Positions 27,346 through 35,960 of a stretch of DNA of 64,000 nt are shown here, one piece after another. The notes beneath the pieces were generated by a model. The model was not told the origin of the DNA. It saw nothing but the letters and a program-made list of their open reading frames with translations, and ran no database searches. The stretch's first letter is position 1. Each line of letters begins with the position of its first letter. The DNA comes from Verrucomicrobiota bacterium (lineage in GTDB: Bacteria > Verrucomicrobiota > Verrucomicrobiia > Opitutales > Opitutaceae), in assembly GCA_023386835.1 (NCBI GenBank), contig JAEWIY010000230.1, forward strand, positions 1 to 64,000. Direction: 5' to 3'. Position numbers and translations under genes: made by a program.

Positions 27346-27522
27346 ATGCGGCACGTGTTGACCTTCGTTGCGCTGGCGTGCGGCGCGCTCGCGCTGATCG
27401 GCCTCACCTTGTGGGGCGTGGCGAGCCTGTTGCTTCTCGTCATCTCCGCGATCTGCCTCGTGATCGCCTGGAAGCTCCGGCCGCGGCGTTCGGCCAGCTC
27501 GACCTTGGAGCCCCGGCCGTGA
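27346..27522 (+). CDS. 58-aa membrane protein coupled to NDH-2
   Basis: A small protein starting MRHVLTFVALACGALALIGL, with two closely spaced hydrophobic segments (about residues 4-23 and 25-43) and a basic tail (KLRPRRS). The hydrophobic start and the stop that overlaps the NDH-2 start codon as GTGA argue that it is real and translationally coupled. I do not recognise the family. It may be a membrane subunit or assembly factor for the neighbouring dehydrogenase; that is inference. Confidence 0.6.
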   Translation: MRHVLTFVALACGALALIGLTLWGVASLLLLVISAICLVIAWKLRPRRSASSTLEPRP

Positions 27523-28841
27523 CTGTCGCGGGAGTGCCGACGTCTCCGACCGCCGACGCTCGGCCCCACATTGTGGTGCTCGGCGGAGGATTTGCGGGCC
27601 TGAAGTTCTGCCGCACCATCAGCCCGAGACTGGCGCGGGTCACCCTGATCGACCGCCAGAACCACCACCTCTTCCAGCCGTTGCTCTATCAGGTGGCGAC
27701 CGCGGGCCTGTCGGCGCCCGATATCGCCCAGCCGATTCGAATGCTCGTGCGAAACTGCCCGCACGTCACCGTCCTCATGGCCGAGGTCACCGGGATCGAC
27801 GTGGGGCAACGCCGGGTGAAGACCGACCGCGGAGAGACGGCGTACGACCACCTCATTGTGGCGGTCGGCGGCCGGACAAGTTACTTTGGCAACGACGCGT
27901 GGGCACACCATGCGCCGGGCCTGAAAACGCTCGATGACGCCCTGGAAATCCGGCGCCGGCTGCTGATGACCTTTGAGTGTGCCGAGACGGAGCCGAACGA
28001 AGACCGGAAACGCGAGCTGATGACGATCGTCGTCGTCGGGGCCGGCCCCACCGGAGTGGAGTTGGCGGGGGCCTGTTCAGAGCTGGCGCGCACCGTCTTG
28101 AAGCACGACTTCTCGCACATCGACCCGGCGCGAGCGCGGGTGCTCCTGCTCGACGCGGCGCCGCGGGTTCTGCCGCCCTTCCCGCCCGAGTCCTCCGCCA
28201 GTGCAGAGCGTCAGCTCAAGAAACTTGGCGTCGAGGTCCGCGTGGGCGTGAAAGTGGAAAGCGTCGCGGAGAACGAGATCCAAGTCGGAGGCGAAAGGAT
28301 CCGCGCCGCCAACATCTTCTGGGCTGCCGGGGTGGCTGCCAGCCCGCTCACCGCGCAGCTGGGTGCCGAAACCGATCGTGCGGGCCGGGTGGCGGTGGCG
28401 CCCGATCTCAGCCTGCCCGGGCACCCCGAAGTTTTTGCCTTGGGCGATATCGTGAAGCTGAAGGACGCCAACGGGGTGGTCGTTCCCGGAGTGGCACCCG
28501 CGGCCCTCCAAATGGGCACGTTCGCGGCGAAGCTGCTCAACAGCGAACTGGAGGCCCAGCGCGAGGGACGGCCGCCACCGCCACGACCCGCCTTCAAGTA
28601 CCGGGACAAAGGCAGCATGGCCACGATCGGGCGCTCGGCCGCAGTGGCCGCCATCGGGAAGCTCCGCTTCAACGGGTTCCTCGCGTGGTTGGCGTGGCTA
28701 TTTGTGCACCTGATGTTTCTCGTCGGTCTGCGTAACAAGCTGTCCGTCGCCACCCTCTGGGTTTATTCCTACCTGACGTTTAGGCGGGCGGCCCGGGTGA
28801 TTACCGGTGTGGGACCACGACCCGCCCAGCCGCCCGTCTAG
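27519..28841 (+). CDS. ndh: Type II NADH dehydrogenase (NDH-2)
   Basis: A 440-aa peripheral-membrane flavoprotein that passes electrons from NADH to quinone without pumping protons. The FAD site is IVVLGGGFAGLKFCRTI (near residue 19); the NADH site is IVVVGAGPTGVELAGACSEL (near 170). The second FAD motif includes EVFALGDIVKLKD, then a quinone-site region VAPAALQMGTFAAKLL. The C-terminal amphipathic membrane anchor ends FLAWLAWLFVHLMFLVGLRN and onward. The start is a GTG overlapping the stop of the small membrane protein; the longer frame upstream is not conserved. Cupric reductase activity is known for E. coli NDH-2, which makes the adjacent copper-protein gene notable. Confidence 0.92.
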   Translation: MTVAGVPTSPTADARPHIVVLGGGFAGLKFCRTISPRLARVTLIDRQNHHLFQPLLYQVATAGLSAPDIAQPIRMLVRNCPHVTVLMAEVTGIDVGQRRVKTDRGETAYDHLIVAVGGRTSYFGNDAWAHHAPGLKTLDDALEIRRRLLMTFECAETEPNEDRKRELMTIVVVGAGPTGVELAGACSELARTVLKHDFSHIDPARARVLLLDAAPRVLPPFPPESSASAERQLKKLGVEVRVGVKVESVAENEIQVGGERIRAANIFWAAGVAASPLTAQLGAETDRAGRVAVAPDLSLPGHPEVFALGDIVKLKDANGVVVPGVAPAALQMGTFAAKLLNSELEAQREGRPPPPRPAFKYRDKGSMATIGRSAAVAAIGKLRFNGFLAWLAWLFVHLMFLVGLRNKLSVATLWVYSYLTFRRAARVITGVGPRPAQPPV

Positions 28842-28997
28842 CGTCTCTGGCACCGGGTCGGCCAGCGGTGACGGACGACGCTATCGATTCCGTTCATTGC
28901 GGAACGACGTAGCCACTGCGCGAGAGCAGCTTACGCAGTAAAAAGCAATGCTGCGACGCGTCCAAAAACGCCGGACGGCAGCTTCATTTTCGGCAAG

Positions 28998-31900
28998 TTG
29001 CGCCGATTGCCCGCCTGTACCGCTGTGTCGTCATCTCATTCGTTCCCGGTTTTCAGGCTGCGAGCCACGCGCCGTCTTCGGCAGCGCTGGCTCCTGCTGC
29101 TTGGCTGCGCATCCCTGTTGGGTGGCGGAGAAAGCGCGGCACGAGAAGGCGCCGCACGGGCACCGATCACATCGCTCAAGGACTTTTGGGCGAACGATCT
29201 TCGTGAAACCGCCCGCCCTCTCGAGTTGGACGTATTGGTTTACTACTACGATCCGGGCTGGGGTCTGCTCTGGGGCGAGGTCAACGGCGAACCCGGTTAC
29301 ATTCCGTGCGCCCGCGGATTGAAGCTTCGCCAGGGCGACCGGGTTCGGCTGACGGGTACGGTGACTCCATCCCGCGGCTTGGAAGCCGGCACGGTGACGT
29401 TTACACGAATGGAGAGCGGCCCACCCATCACCGCGGTGGAGGCCAAAGGCCGCGTCGCCAATTTCGAGCCGCTCAAACTGCGCCTGGTCACCCTCGAGGC
29501 GATCGTTAACCGCCAGTATCTGGCCGACGCGGAGCACCTGGCGATCGAGTTGGTGGCGGAGAATACGCAGATCCGTCTTTACCACTGGTCCGAGCAACCG
29601 AAATTGCTGCCGCTCGAAGCCGGCGACGTGGTGCGGGTAACAGGCCTTTACAGCCCGAAGCACCAGACGCGGACCGCGCGCCTGCAGGTCGACCTGTGGG
29701 TGAGTGAACCCGAGCAGATCGAACGAATCGGCAGCCTGTCCACCGATCAGCGGTTCAACCAGCCGGTTGCCTCGATCGAATCGCTGCCGGAACTCGCCGA
29801 GACTCGCGCCACCTCAACGCGCATCGCCGGCGTCGTTCGGTCCTACAATCCTCGCGAATCCCTGATGCTGCGTGACGGCACGGGTCAAGTGCTGGTGTAC
29901 ACTGGCCAGGCGTTGCCGTTACGCATCGGTGACGTGGTGGAAGCCTTGGGTCGCTCGTCGACCACGACAGCGGAATGGACCTTGCAGGACGCGCTGGTCC
30001 GCCCCGCCTCCGCCAGCGTCGCTTCCATGGTGCGTTCGGCGATCGATTCAGCCGCGACCCTGCGCGTGGCGGAACAGGTGCTGACCCTGCCCGCGGAAGA
30101 AGCCGTGGCCGGCCGACCGGTGGAGCTGATTGGCACGATCATGCGGCCACGGTCCATGAGCGGCTTCCTCTTTCTCGCGGACGCAAGCGGCACCGTCCGG
30201 GTGGAACTGGGGCCACACGATCACGAGGATTTGAAGGACGGTGCCGGCGCGCGTATCCGCGGAGTGACGACAATCGGACGCTACGCCCCCGCGGTCCGCG
30301 CCGAGACCGTTTCGATCTGGGGCAACGCCATTCCTCCGGAACCCAAAACCGTCAGCCTCGAGCAGGCGATGACGGGGCAGGAGGAAGGCGAGCGGCTCGA
30401 ATTGCGCGGTTATGTCAGCCGGGCCGTGAGCGACGACGCGTTCACGCGGCTGCTGGTGCGAACCCCGACCGGTGAGTTTACCGTTGTCATCAAGGCCGAC
30501 CTGCAATGGCTGGCCCTGGAAGGATCCATCGCGTCTTTCCGTGGCGTCTGTCAGGCCGTCGCGGACGAGCAGCGGCAGCTGACAGGCATTGAGCTCTTCG
30601 TCTCGAGCGAAGAAGACGTGCACGTGGAGCAGGGGCGGCTGGCCGATCCCTCCAAGGTTCCCCTCCGCCCGATTCACTCGCTCCGGCAATTCAACGCCAA
30701 GACGCAGGAGAACCACTGGGCGCGTATTCGCGGCGTCGTGACACACCGGGAGAACGGCCGGTTCGTCCTCGTGCAGGATGGCACCGACGGCCTGCTGGTC
30801 CTGACCGACCGGGACAACAATCTCAGGATCGGCGACCTCATCGAAGCCACGGGATTGCCCGGGCTGGATGCGCGCCGGGTGGTCCTGCGGGAAGCGCACG
30901 TGCAGCTCGTGTCGCACGCAAATCCACCCGACCCCATCGCGCTCTCGGAGACCTCAACGGTGGTGGATACGCTGGAAAACTGCCTCGTCAGCCTGCGCGG
31001 CCATCTGATCAGCGCCACGGCGCAAGGCGGGGGGCTGCACCTGCTGCTCGAGGCGGGCGAGCGCGTGTTCGCGGCTGTGCTGGCGAACACGCCCGACAAC
31101 ACGGCGCTGCCGGACTGGGAACCCGGAACGGAGCTTCAGCTCACCGGGATCTATCAGGTTCTGAATGACGAGCGCCGGCGCGCGCGCGACTTCCGCCTGC
31201 AGTTGCGTTCATTGGACGACATCACCGTTCTGCAGCGCCCCGGCTGGTGGTCGCCGGAACGCGCGCTGCAAATCACGGCGACGCTCTGCGTCTTCATCGC
31301 AGCGGGTTTCACGTGGCTGATTTCGCTGCGGCGCCGGGTCCGCCGGCAGACCGCACAGATCCGCGCCCAGGTGGCGAAGGAGGCGAACCTGGAGGCGCGG
31401 CATCGCGACATCATTGAAAACGCCAGCGACTTCATCTTCACGACCGACAAAACCGGACGCTTCACCTCCTTCAACCCGGCGGGTGAACACATCACCGGCT
31501 ACACGCAGGAGGAGGCGCAGGCCATGTACCTGCGCGATCTGCTCACGCCGGACCAGGAGAACACCGATCTCTGGCACCGCCTGCAGACGCAGCCCGACGG
31601 CACCGTCACGTTCCAGAGTCATCTCCGGACGCGCGACAACCGTATTGTCTGGACGGAGACAAGCGCCCGCCTGATCCGCGATGGAGGCGAGCCGGCCGGC
31701 CTGCTCGGCATCGTGCGCGACATCAGCAAGCGCAAGCAGATCGAGGAAGAGCTGACCCGCGCCCGCGATGAAGCCGAGGCGAACACCCGGATGAAGAGCT
31801 CCTTCCTCGCGAACATGAGCCACGAGATCCGCACGCCGATGAACGGCGTGATCGGCATGAGCAACCTGTTGCTCGAAACCGGCCTCGATGCGGAGCAGCG

Positions 31901-33377
31901 TGAATTCGCCGAGACGATCCGTTCGAGCGCCGATTCGCTGCTGACGGTCCTCAACGACATTCTCGACTTTTCCAAGATCGAGGCCGGCAAGCTTCATTTC
32001 GAGACCGTTGATTTCTCGCCGCACGACACTGTCGAGGGCGCACTCGAGTTGCTCGCGCCGAAGGCCAGCGCCAAGGGCCTGGAGATCATCGCCTTCATCG
32101 CGCCGGAAGTGCCGCGCTATCTCTCCGGCGACCCCGGTCGACTGCGTCAGGTGTTGCTCAATCTTCTCGGCAACGCCCTCAAGTTCACGGAGCGCGGCGA
32201 AGTCGTGTTGCACGCCACGGTGCTCGAGGAATCGCCGACCGAGGCCATGCTCCGATTCGAAGTCAGCGACACGGGGGTGGGGATCGCACCGGATGTGGTG
32301 CAGAAACTCTTCCGCCCATTCAGCCAGGCGGATGCTTCAACCACCCGCAAGTTCGGTGGCACTGGGCTCGGACTCGCGATCGCCAAACAGATTGTCGAGC
32401 TGATGCACGGCACGATCGGCGTACAGAGCCGGCTGGGTGTCGGATCCACGTTCTGGTTCACTGTACCCTTCCGGAAATCCACGGAGATGGGCGGCGCGGA
32501 GCCGCTGGCGCCACTTGACGACTTGGCCGGTCTGCGCGTGCTCGCCGTTGACGACACCGCCGCCAACCGGCGGATCATCTCGCACTATGCCCGCGCGTGG
32601 GGGTTGCGCGCCGAGGTCGTCGCCGAGGCGCGTCTGGCGATGGTCTGGTTGCGGCAGGCTGCGGCGGATGGCGATCCGTTCCGGCTCGTGATCTCGGATT
32701 ACCAGATGCCGCAAATGGACGGGCTGACGCTGGCCCGCCAGATCCGTCAGGATCCGGAACTGGGCGATGTGCCTTTCCTGTTGTTCACCGCGATGGACCG
32801 GCGTTTCCCGCCCGGTGAGCTGCAGCAGCTCGGTATCACCACGGTGGTGAACAAACCGATACGCGCCTCGGAACTCCTCCACGCGATTCGACGCACGATC
32901 GGCACGCTCCCGCCGGTCCTGGACCCCGCCGTCGTTTCGACCCGGGACACGCAACGGCCGCGCGGCGGCAGCGGAGAGACGGTGATCCGCGGCCGCGTCC
33001 TGGTGGCCGAAGACAACGCCGTCAATCAGCGCGTCATTCGGCTGCAGCTCGAGAAACTCGGTTTCGCGGCCGATGTGGTCGGCAACGGCTTCGAGGTCCT
33101 CGAGGCCATCGAGCGAAATCGCTACGACGTGGTGCTGATGGACTGCCAGATGCCGGAGATGGACGGTTACGAAACCACGTGCCGCATCCGCACGGGCGCG
33201 CATGGACATCTCTACATCGTCGCCCTGACCGCAAATGCGATGGAAGGCGATCGCGAGCAATGCCTCGCGGCCGGGATGGACGACTATTTGAGCAAACCCA
33301 CCCGACCCGCGGACCTGGCAGTGGCACTGACCCGAGCGCTCGCCCGCAACCAATCCCGCCGCGCCGCGGCGGCGTAA
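28998..33377 (+). CDS. Hybrid sensor histidine kinase with two receivers and OB-fold-like sensor repeats
   Basis: A 1459-aa protein. The N-terminus has a basic then hydrophobic segment (RWLLLLGCASLLGGG), probably a signal or anchor. Residues about 55-745 hold six or so related beta-rich modules of roughly 110 residues, each with a pattern like RxxGVV, then xLVxDGTG, then LRIGDxVEAxG, reminiscent of OB folds. One membrane helix (about 757-778, TATLCVFIAAGFTWLI) follows, then PAS (about 800-920), HisKA with MSHEIRTPMNG (His near 940), HATPase (DTGVGIAP, GTGLGLAI), receiver 1 (VLAVDDTAA, VISDYQMPQMDG) and receiver 2 (VLVAEDNAV, VLMDCQMPEMDG). The start is uncertain: TTG at 28998 is used; GTG at 29025 is an alternative. 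The signal is unknown. Confidence 0.88.
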   Translation: MRRLPACTAVSSSHSFPVFRLRATRRLRQRWLLLLGCASLLGGGESAAREGAARAPITSLKDFWANDLRETARPLELDVLVYYYDPGWGLLWGEVNGEPGYIPCARGLKLRQGDRVRLTGTVTPSRGLEAGTVTFTRMESGPPITAVEAKGRVANFEPLKLRLVTLEAIVNRQYLADAEHLAIELVAENTQIRLYHWSEQPKLLPLEAGDVVRVTGLYSPKHQTRTARLQVDLWVSEPEQIERIGSLSTDQRFNQPVASIESLPELAETRATSTRIAGVVRSYNPRESLMLRDGTGQVLVYTGQALPLRIGDVVEALGRSSTTTAEWTLQDALVRPASASVASMVRSAIDSAATLRVAEQVLTLPAEEAVAGRPVELIGTIMRPRSMSGFLFLADASGTVRVELGPHDHEDLKDGAGARIRGVTTIGRYAPAVRAETVSIWGNAIPPEPKTVSLEQAMTGQEEGERLELRGYVSRAVSDDAFTRLLVRTPTGEFTVVIKADLQWLALEGSIASFRGVCQAVADEQRQLTGIELFVSSEEDVHVEQGRLADPSKVPLRPIHSLRQFNAKTQENHWARIRGVVTHRENGRFVLVQDGTDGLLVLTDRDNNLRIGDLIEATGLPGLDARRVVLREAHVQLVSHANPPDPIALSETSTVVDTLENCLVSLRGHLISATAQGGGLHLLLEAGERVFAAVLANTPDNTALPDWEPGTELQLTGIYQVLNDERRRARDFRLQLRSLDDITVLQRPGWWSPERALQITATLCVFIAAGFTWLISLRRRVRRQTAQIRAQVAKEANLEARHRDIIENASDFIFTTDKTGRFTSFNPAGEHITGYTQEEAQAMYLRDLLTPDQENTDLWHRLQTQPDGTVTFQSHLRTRDNRIVWTETSARLIRDGGEPAGLLGIVRDISKRKQIEEELTRARDEAEANTRMKSSFLANMSHEIRTPMNGVIGMSNLLLETGLDAEQREFAETIRSSADSLLTVLNDILDFSKIEAGKLHFETVDFSPHDTVEGALELLAPKASAKGLEIIAFIAPEVPRYLSGDPGRLRQVLLNLLGNALKFTERGEVVLHATVLEESPTEAMLRFEVSDTGVGIAPDVVQKLFRPFSQADASTTRKFGGTGLGLAIAKQIVELMHGTIGVQSRLGVGSTFWFTVPFRKSTEMGGAEPLAPLDDLAGLRVLAVDDTAANRRIISHYARAWGLRAEVVAEARLAMVWLRQAAADGDPFRLVISDYQMPQMDGLTLARQIRQDPELGDVPFLLFTAMDRRFPPGELQQLGITTVVNKPIRASELLHAIRRTIGTLPPVLDPAVVSTRDTQRPRGGSGETVIRGRVLVAEDNAVNQRVIRLQLEKLGFAADVVGNGFEVLEAIERNRYDVVLMDCQMPEMDGYETTCRIRTGAHGHLYIVALTANAMEGDREQCLAAGMDDYLSKPTRPADLAVALTRALARNQSRRAAAA

Positions 33378-33378
33378 G

Positions 33379-33633
33379 TCACGTGGCCGGCGCCGCTGCC
33401 CAAGTGGCGGCGCGCGTGCGTGGACGGATCTCAGGCGGAATCACGCCCAGCCGTTGCAACGCGTCGTGCACGCGAACAGCGCGGCAATAGCTGACGCCAA
33501 GAGACTCCTGGAGAATCGCGACCGACGCATGGCCGTCACGCCGGGCGAGGTCGACTGCTTGAGCGAAGAGTTCACCAAAATCGGCGGCCTCCTCATCGGT
33601 AAGGCCGGTGCTGGATGGGAGATGAAAGGACAT
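33379..33633 (-). CDS. Stand-alone FtsK-gamma-like winged-helix protein
   Basis: An 84-aa protein (start MSFHLPSSTGLTDEEAADFG) that aligns by eye with the gamma domain of FtsK. ELFAQAVDLARRDGHASVAI resembles LFDQAVQFVTEKRKASISG, and SYCRAVRVHDALQRLGVI resembles GYNRAARIIEQMEAQGIV. In FtsK this winged helix reads KOPS sequences on DNA and contacts XerD. Here it is an isolated domain with no ATPase, so it could be a small DNA-binding regulator. A longer start (33837) adds 68 unconserved residues. It is convergent with the hybrid kinase, one base apart. Confidence 0.72.
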   Translation of the reverse strand: MSFHLPSSTGLTDEEAADFGELFAQAVDLARRDGHASVAILQESLGVSYCRAVRVHDALQRLGVIPPEIRPRTRAATWAAAPAT

Positions 33634-33846
33634 CGGAAGGAAGGTTAAAGGGCTTGCTGGCCGTGTCGGACGCTTCGGCGAAACGCCAAGCGCTGCCCTC
33701 ACTGTCCAATCTCTCCCCAGTCGGTTCGCTCCAAGCCAGTGCTCCGAAGCCACTCTCAGGTTTCGCCTGATAACGGCGGCAATCGGCATCAAATACTTCC
33801 GCAATCCGGGGTCGGACTGGCCGACCCCGAACCCCACGCGGGCACC

Positions 33847-34290
33847 TTATTCCCAGTAGCCCTCGTAAAAACGGTAGGCGCCGCCTTCCGGAACCCAGCG
33901 CGGCGCAACCCACACCGAGCCATCGCGCGGCGGCAGCTCCCAGCGTCCGGAAATCCACACGTAGCGACTATCCCGGTACGTCCAGTATCCCGGGATCCAG
34001 ACATGGCGCGAAGACGGCCGCTCGAGCACCGGCTCCTGCTGCGCGGCCGGCGGCGCTTGGGTCACCACGACGGCACCCGCCGGCACACTCTGCGTGGTCG
34101 TGACTGCGGCAGTGCCACCGGAAGGAACCACCACAGCCTGCGCCTGGCCCGGCGGCGGAGGCGGCGGCGCGGAGACAACACGGGAAGCAGGTTCAGTGGC
34201 GCAACCCGCCAGCAAGGCGAGGCCACCACCAACGAGCGCCAGACGTACCAGAGGGCCGGCGGCGCGAGGGGTTGAGAAGAGGGTCTTCAT
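33847..34290 (-). CDS. Lipoprotein with WxxGxW-type repeats
   Basis: A 147-aa exported protein. The signal peptide ends in the lipobox LLAGC (Cys near residue 25), so the mature protein should be lipid-anchored. A linker rich in Pro, Val and Ala follows. The C-terminal domain has repeated aromatic units: HVWIPGYWTYRDSRYVWISG then RWELPP, VWVAPRW and YRFYEGYWE. These match the YxWxGxW repeat family of Verrucomicrobia and Proteobacteria, of unknown function. ATG at 34288-34290 was chosen because the signal peptide begins there. Confidence 0.82.
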   Translation of the reverse strand: MKTLFSTPRAAGPLVRLALVGGGLALLAGCATEPASRVVSAPPPPPPGQAQAVVVPSGGTAAVTTTQSVPAGAVVVTQAPPAAQQEPVLERPSSRHVWIPGYWTYRDSRYVWISGRWELPPRDGSVWVAPRWVPEGGAYRFYEGYWE

Positions 34291-34503
34291 ACCCGCGCAT
34301 GGACTGCACCGCCGCCCCTCGGTTCTGGAGAAGTGGCTGAAAAGCAGTTGCTTCAGGTTTTCCGCATCAGCGGAAACCTGATCAACCCGCCTGGCCGGGG
34401 CTAAGCCGGCCGGCTGCCGCACGAAAACGCTCGAGGCTCATCCCAGCCCGGCCGGCGTAGTCCACAATCGGCTACACCGGCCGGACCGGGCGACCCTGCG
34501 CCT

Positions 34504-34680
34504 TCAATAGGGCGGCAGGTGATGACGGTTCCGGACATACTCCGTGACCGCGAGTAATACGATCATGGATACAATCCAGAGGATGAACACGGAATCGAAG
34601 AGCAGCGGGACGGCGGCGAGCAGCGTCGCCAGCATCGCCGCGATTAGCGCTGCCGTGAGGAAGGTTTTAAACGTTTGCAT
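34504..34680 (-). CDS. 58-aa two-pass membrane protein, unknown
   Basis: A small protein starting MQTFKTFLTAALIAAMLATL, with two hydrophobic stretches (about 7-25 and 28-47) and a basic tail (EYVRNRHHLPPY). A good ribosome site (AAAGGACG, about seven bases upstream) supports the ATG at 34678-34680. I do not recognise the family. The neighbours are exported and stress-type small genes, so an envelope role is possible. Confidence 0.65.
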   Translation of the reverse strand: MQTFKTFLTAALIAAMLATLLAAVPLLFDSVFILWIVSMIVLLAVTEYVRNRHHLPPY

Positions 34681-35119
34681 GGGGCGTCCTTTCGTTGCCC
34701 TGAGACTATCTTTTCGCCTGCGCCAACGGAAGCCCAACCCAACTCCGATGGCGGCGACAAACGGCGCCGAGGCTCGCGCACGGTACAAACGTGCTGCAGA
34801 GCCACACGCTCGGGTGACGCAACCCGCTGCAGGACCGGCATCGGCGTGCTGATGCGCAGCGTGAACACCCTTGATACCCCTCAAATCGGGGCCTCAAACC
34901 CGCGGCCGTGCCGACGAAACTTTCTTTGTAATGACCCACCCGAACCCCGTGTCACGGCTCGCGCCGCCGATCTTGCACGTCGCCGTTCTTGGCTCGTCGT
35001 GCTCCGGCGTCTTGCAGGCTCCGTCCCCGCATGCGAGCTGCGGCCCGAGGGGAAAGGGTCCATGGCACGTCCTGTGCGCTCAACATGGCTGAACCACACG
35101 CCTCTTGGCGCTCCTTAAC
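34681..35119. other. Divergent intergenic region, no gene supported
   Basis: These 439 bp separate the small membrane protein (minus) from the PRC/BON protein (plus). Open frames cross it on both strands but encode Arg-, Pro- and Ser-rich sequence without any motif, so I do not call a gene. A locally AT-rich patch around 34916-34935 (containing TTTCTTTGTAATGA) is the best place to look for the promoter of the plus-strand gene. Confidence 0.5.
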
Positions 35120-35899
35120 ATGAAACGCATCACCCTTCCGACCTTTGCCGCCGCGGGCCTGCTCGCGACTAGCGGCGTCTTCGCACAAACCTCCGCGTCC
35201 GAACACACGGGCGCTTCGATTCACGCAGTCGCTGAAAGCGAATTGCGGCAGCATGTCACTCTCTCGACGATGATCGGAAAAACCGTCGTCGACCAGAACC
35301 AGGAGACCGTGGGCACGCTCCGCGACGTCGATCTCTCCCAGACGTTTGGCGACTCCACCACGAGCGCGTCCGCCCCAATCAATGGGATCAGCCTGATGGT
35401 GGCGGCCGAAGGCGCGGACGACCTTGTCGCCATCGACGCCCGCCAAGTGACGTTTGATCGCGCGAACGACCGTGTGGTCGTCACGTTGCCGGTCGCCAGC
35501 GATGAACCAGCAGGGGCGACCATCGCGGGATCGGACACTCTGGCCTCGCGCGCAACGGAGACCGACGGCGGTACGACGAAGGGTCAGGTTGCTCCGGCCG
35601 ATGTAGCCGCCAACGATCCGGCGAACACGATTGAGCCCGTGGCGGTGGCCGCGGTACCCGGCAGCGACGTCGAAGTGGCGACGACCGGCGAAGACGTGAT
35701 CGCCGTGGAACAGGCGTTGGCCAGCAGCGAGCAGACCCGCGACGTGGCCGACCAGATTACGGTGATGTCCTCTGACGAGGCCATCGTACTGACCGGCCAG
35801 ATCCACTCCGAAGAAAAGCGCCGGCACATTGTCGAGGTCGCACGAGAGGCTGCTCAGGATCGTGAAGTCCGCGACTTAATGGTCGTGGCAGCGGAGTAA
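35120..35899 (+). CDS. Exported PRC-barrel and BON-domain protein
   Basis: A 259-aa protein starting MKRITLPTFAAAGLLATSGV, with a signal peptide cleaved near FAQT. A PRC-barrel-like domain follows (about 45-125; MIGKTVVDQNQETVGTLRDV then ISLMVAAEGADDLVAI and VVVTLP). An acidic, low-complexity linker and a C-terminal BON domain (about 200-258; ITVMSSDEAIVLTGQIHSEE) end the protein. PRC barrels bind partners or small ligands; BON domains associate with membranes or lipids. It is convergent with a second PRC-barrel gene across a strong terminator. A role in envelope stress is inferred from neighbours. Confidence 0.8.
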   Translation: MKRITLPTFAAAGLLATSGVFAQTSASEHTGASIHAVAESELRQHVTLSTMIGKTVVDQNQETVGTLRDVDLSQTFGDSTTSASAPINGISLMVAAEGADDLVAIDARQVTFDRANDRVVVTLPVASDEPAGATIAGSDTLASRATETDGGTTKGQVAPADVAANDPANTIEPVAVAAVPGSDVEVATTGEDVIAVEQALASSEQTRDVADQITVMSSDEAIVLTGQIHSEEKRRHIVEVAREAAQDREVRDLMVVAAE

Positions 35900-35913
35900 G
35901 CCCATTCAGCAGA

Positions 35914-35945
35914 AAAAAAGAGCGGCTCGAGGGCCGCTCTTTTTT
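35914..35945. terminator. Bidirectional rho-independent terminator
   Basis: A 13-bp perfect stem (AAAAAAGAGCGGC / GCCGCTCTTTTTT) with a six-base loop lies between two convergent genes ending at 35899 and 35961. The A tract on one arm and T tract on the other make it work in both directions. Confidence 0.93.
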
Positions 35946-35960
35946 GTCATACCTTTTCCA

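Noticed and set aside
28848..28863. Possible sigma-54 promoter (TGGCAC and GC at correct spacing) upstream of the hybrid kinase
   Set aside because: The -12 half reads CGGC instead of TTGC, and the TGGCAC alone is common at this base composition; not supported enough to list.
34675..35118. 147-codon plus-strand frame filling the gap before the PRC/BON gene
   Set aside because: It starts inside the 58-aa membrane-protein gene on the other strand, and its product is Arg- and Pro-rich without hydrophobic or domain features.
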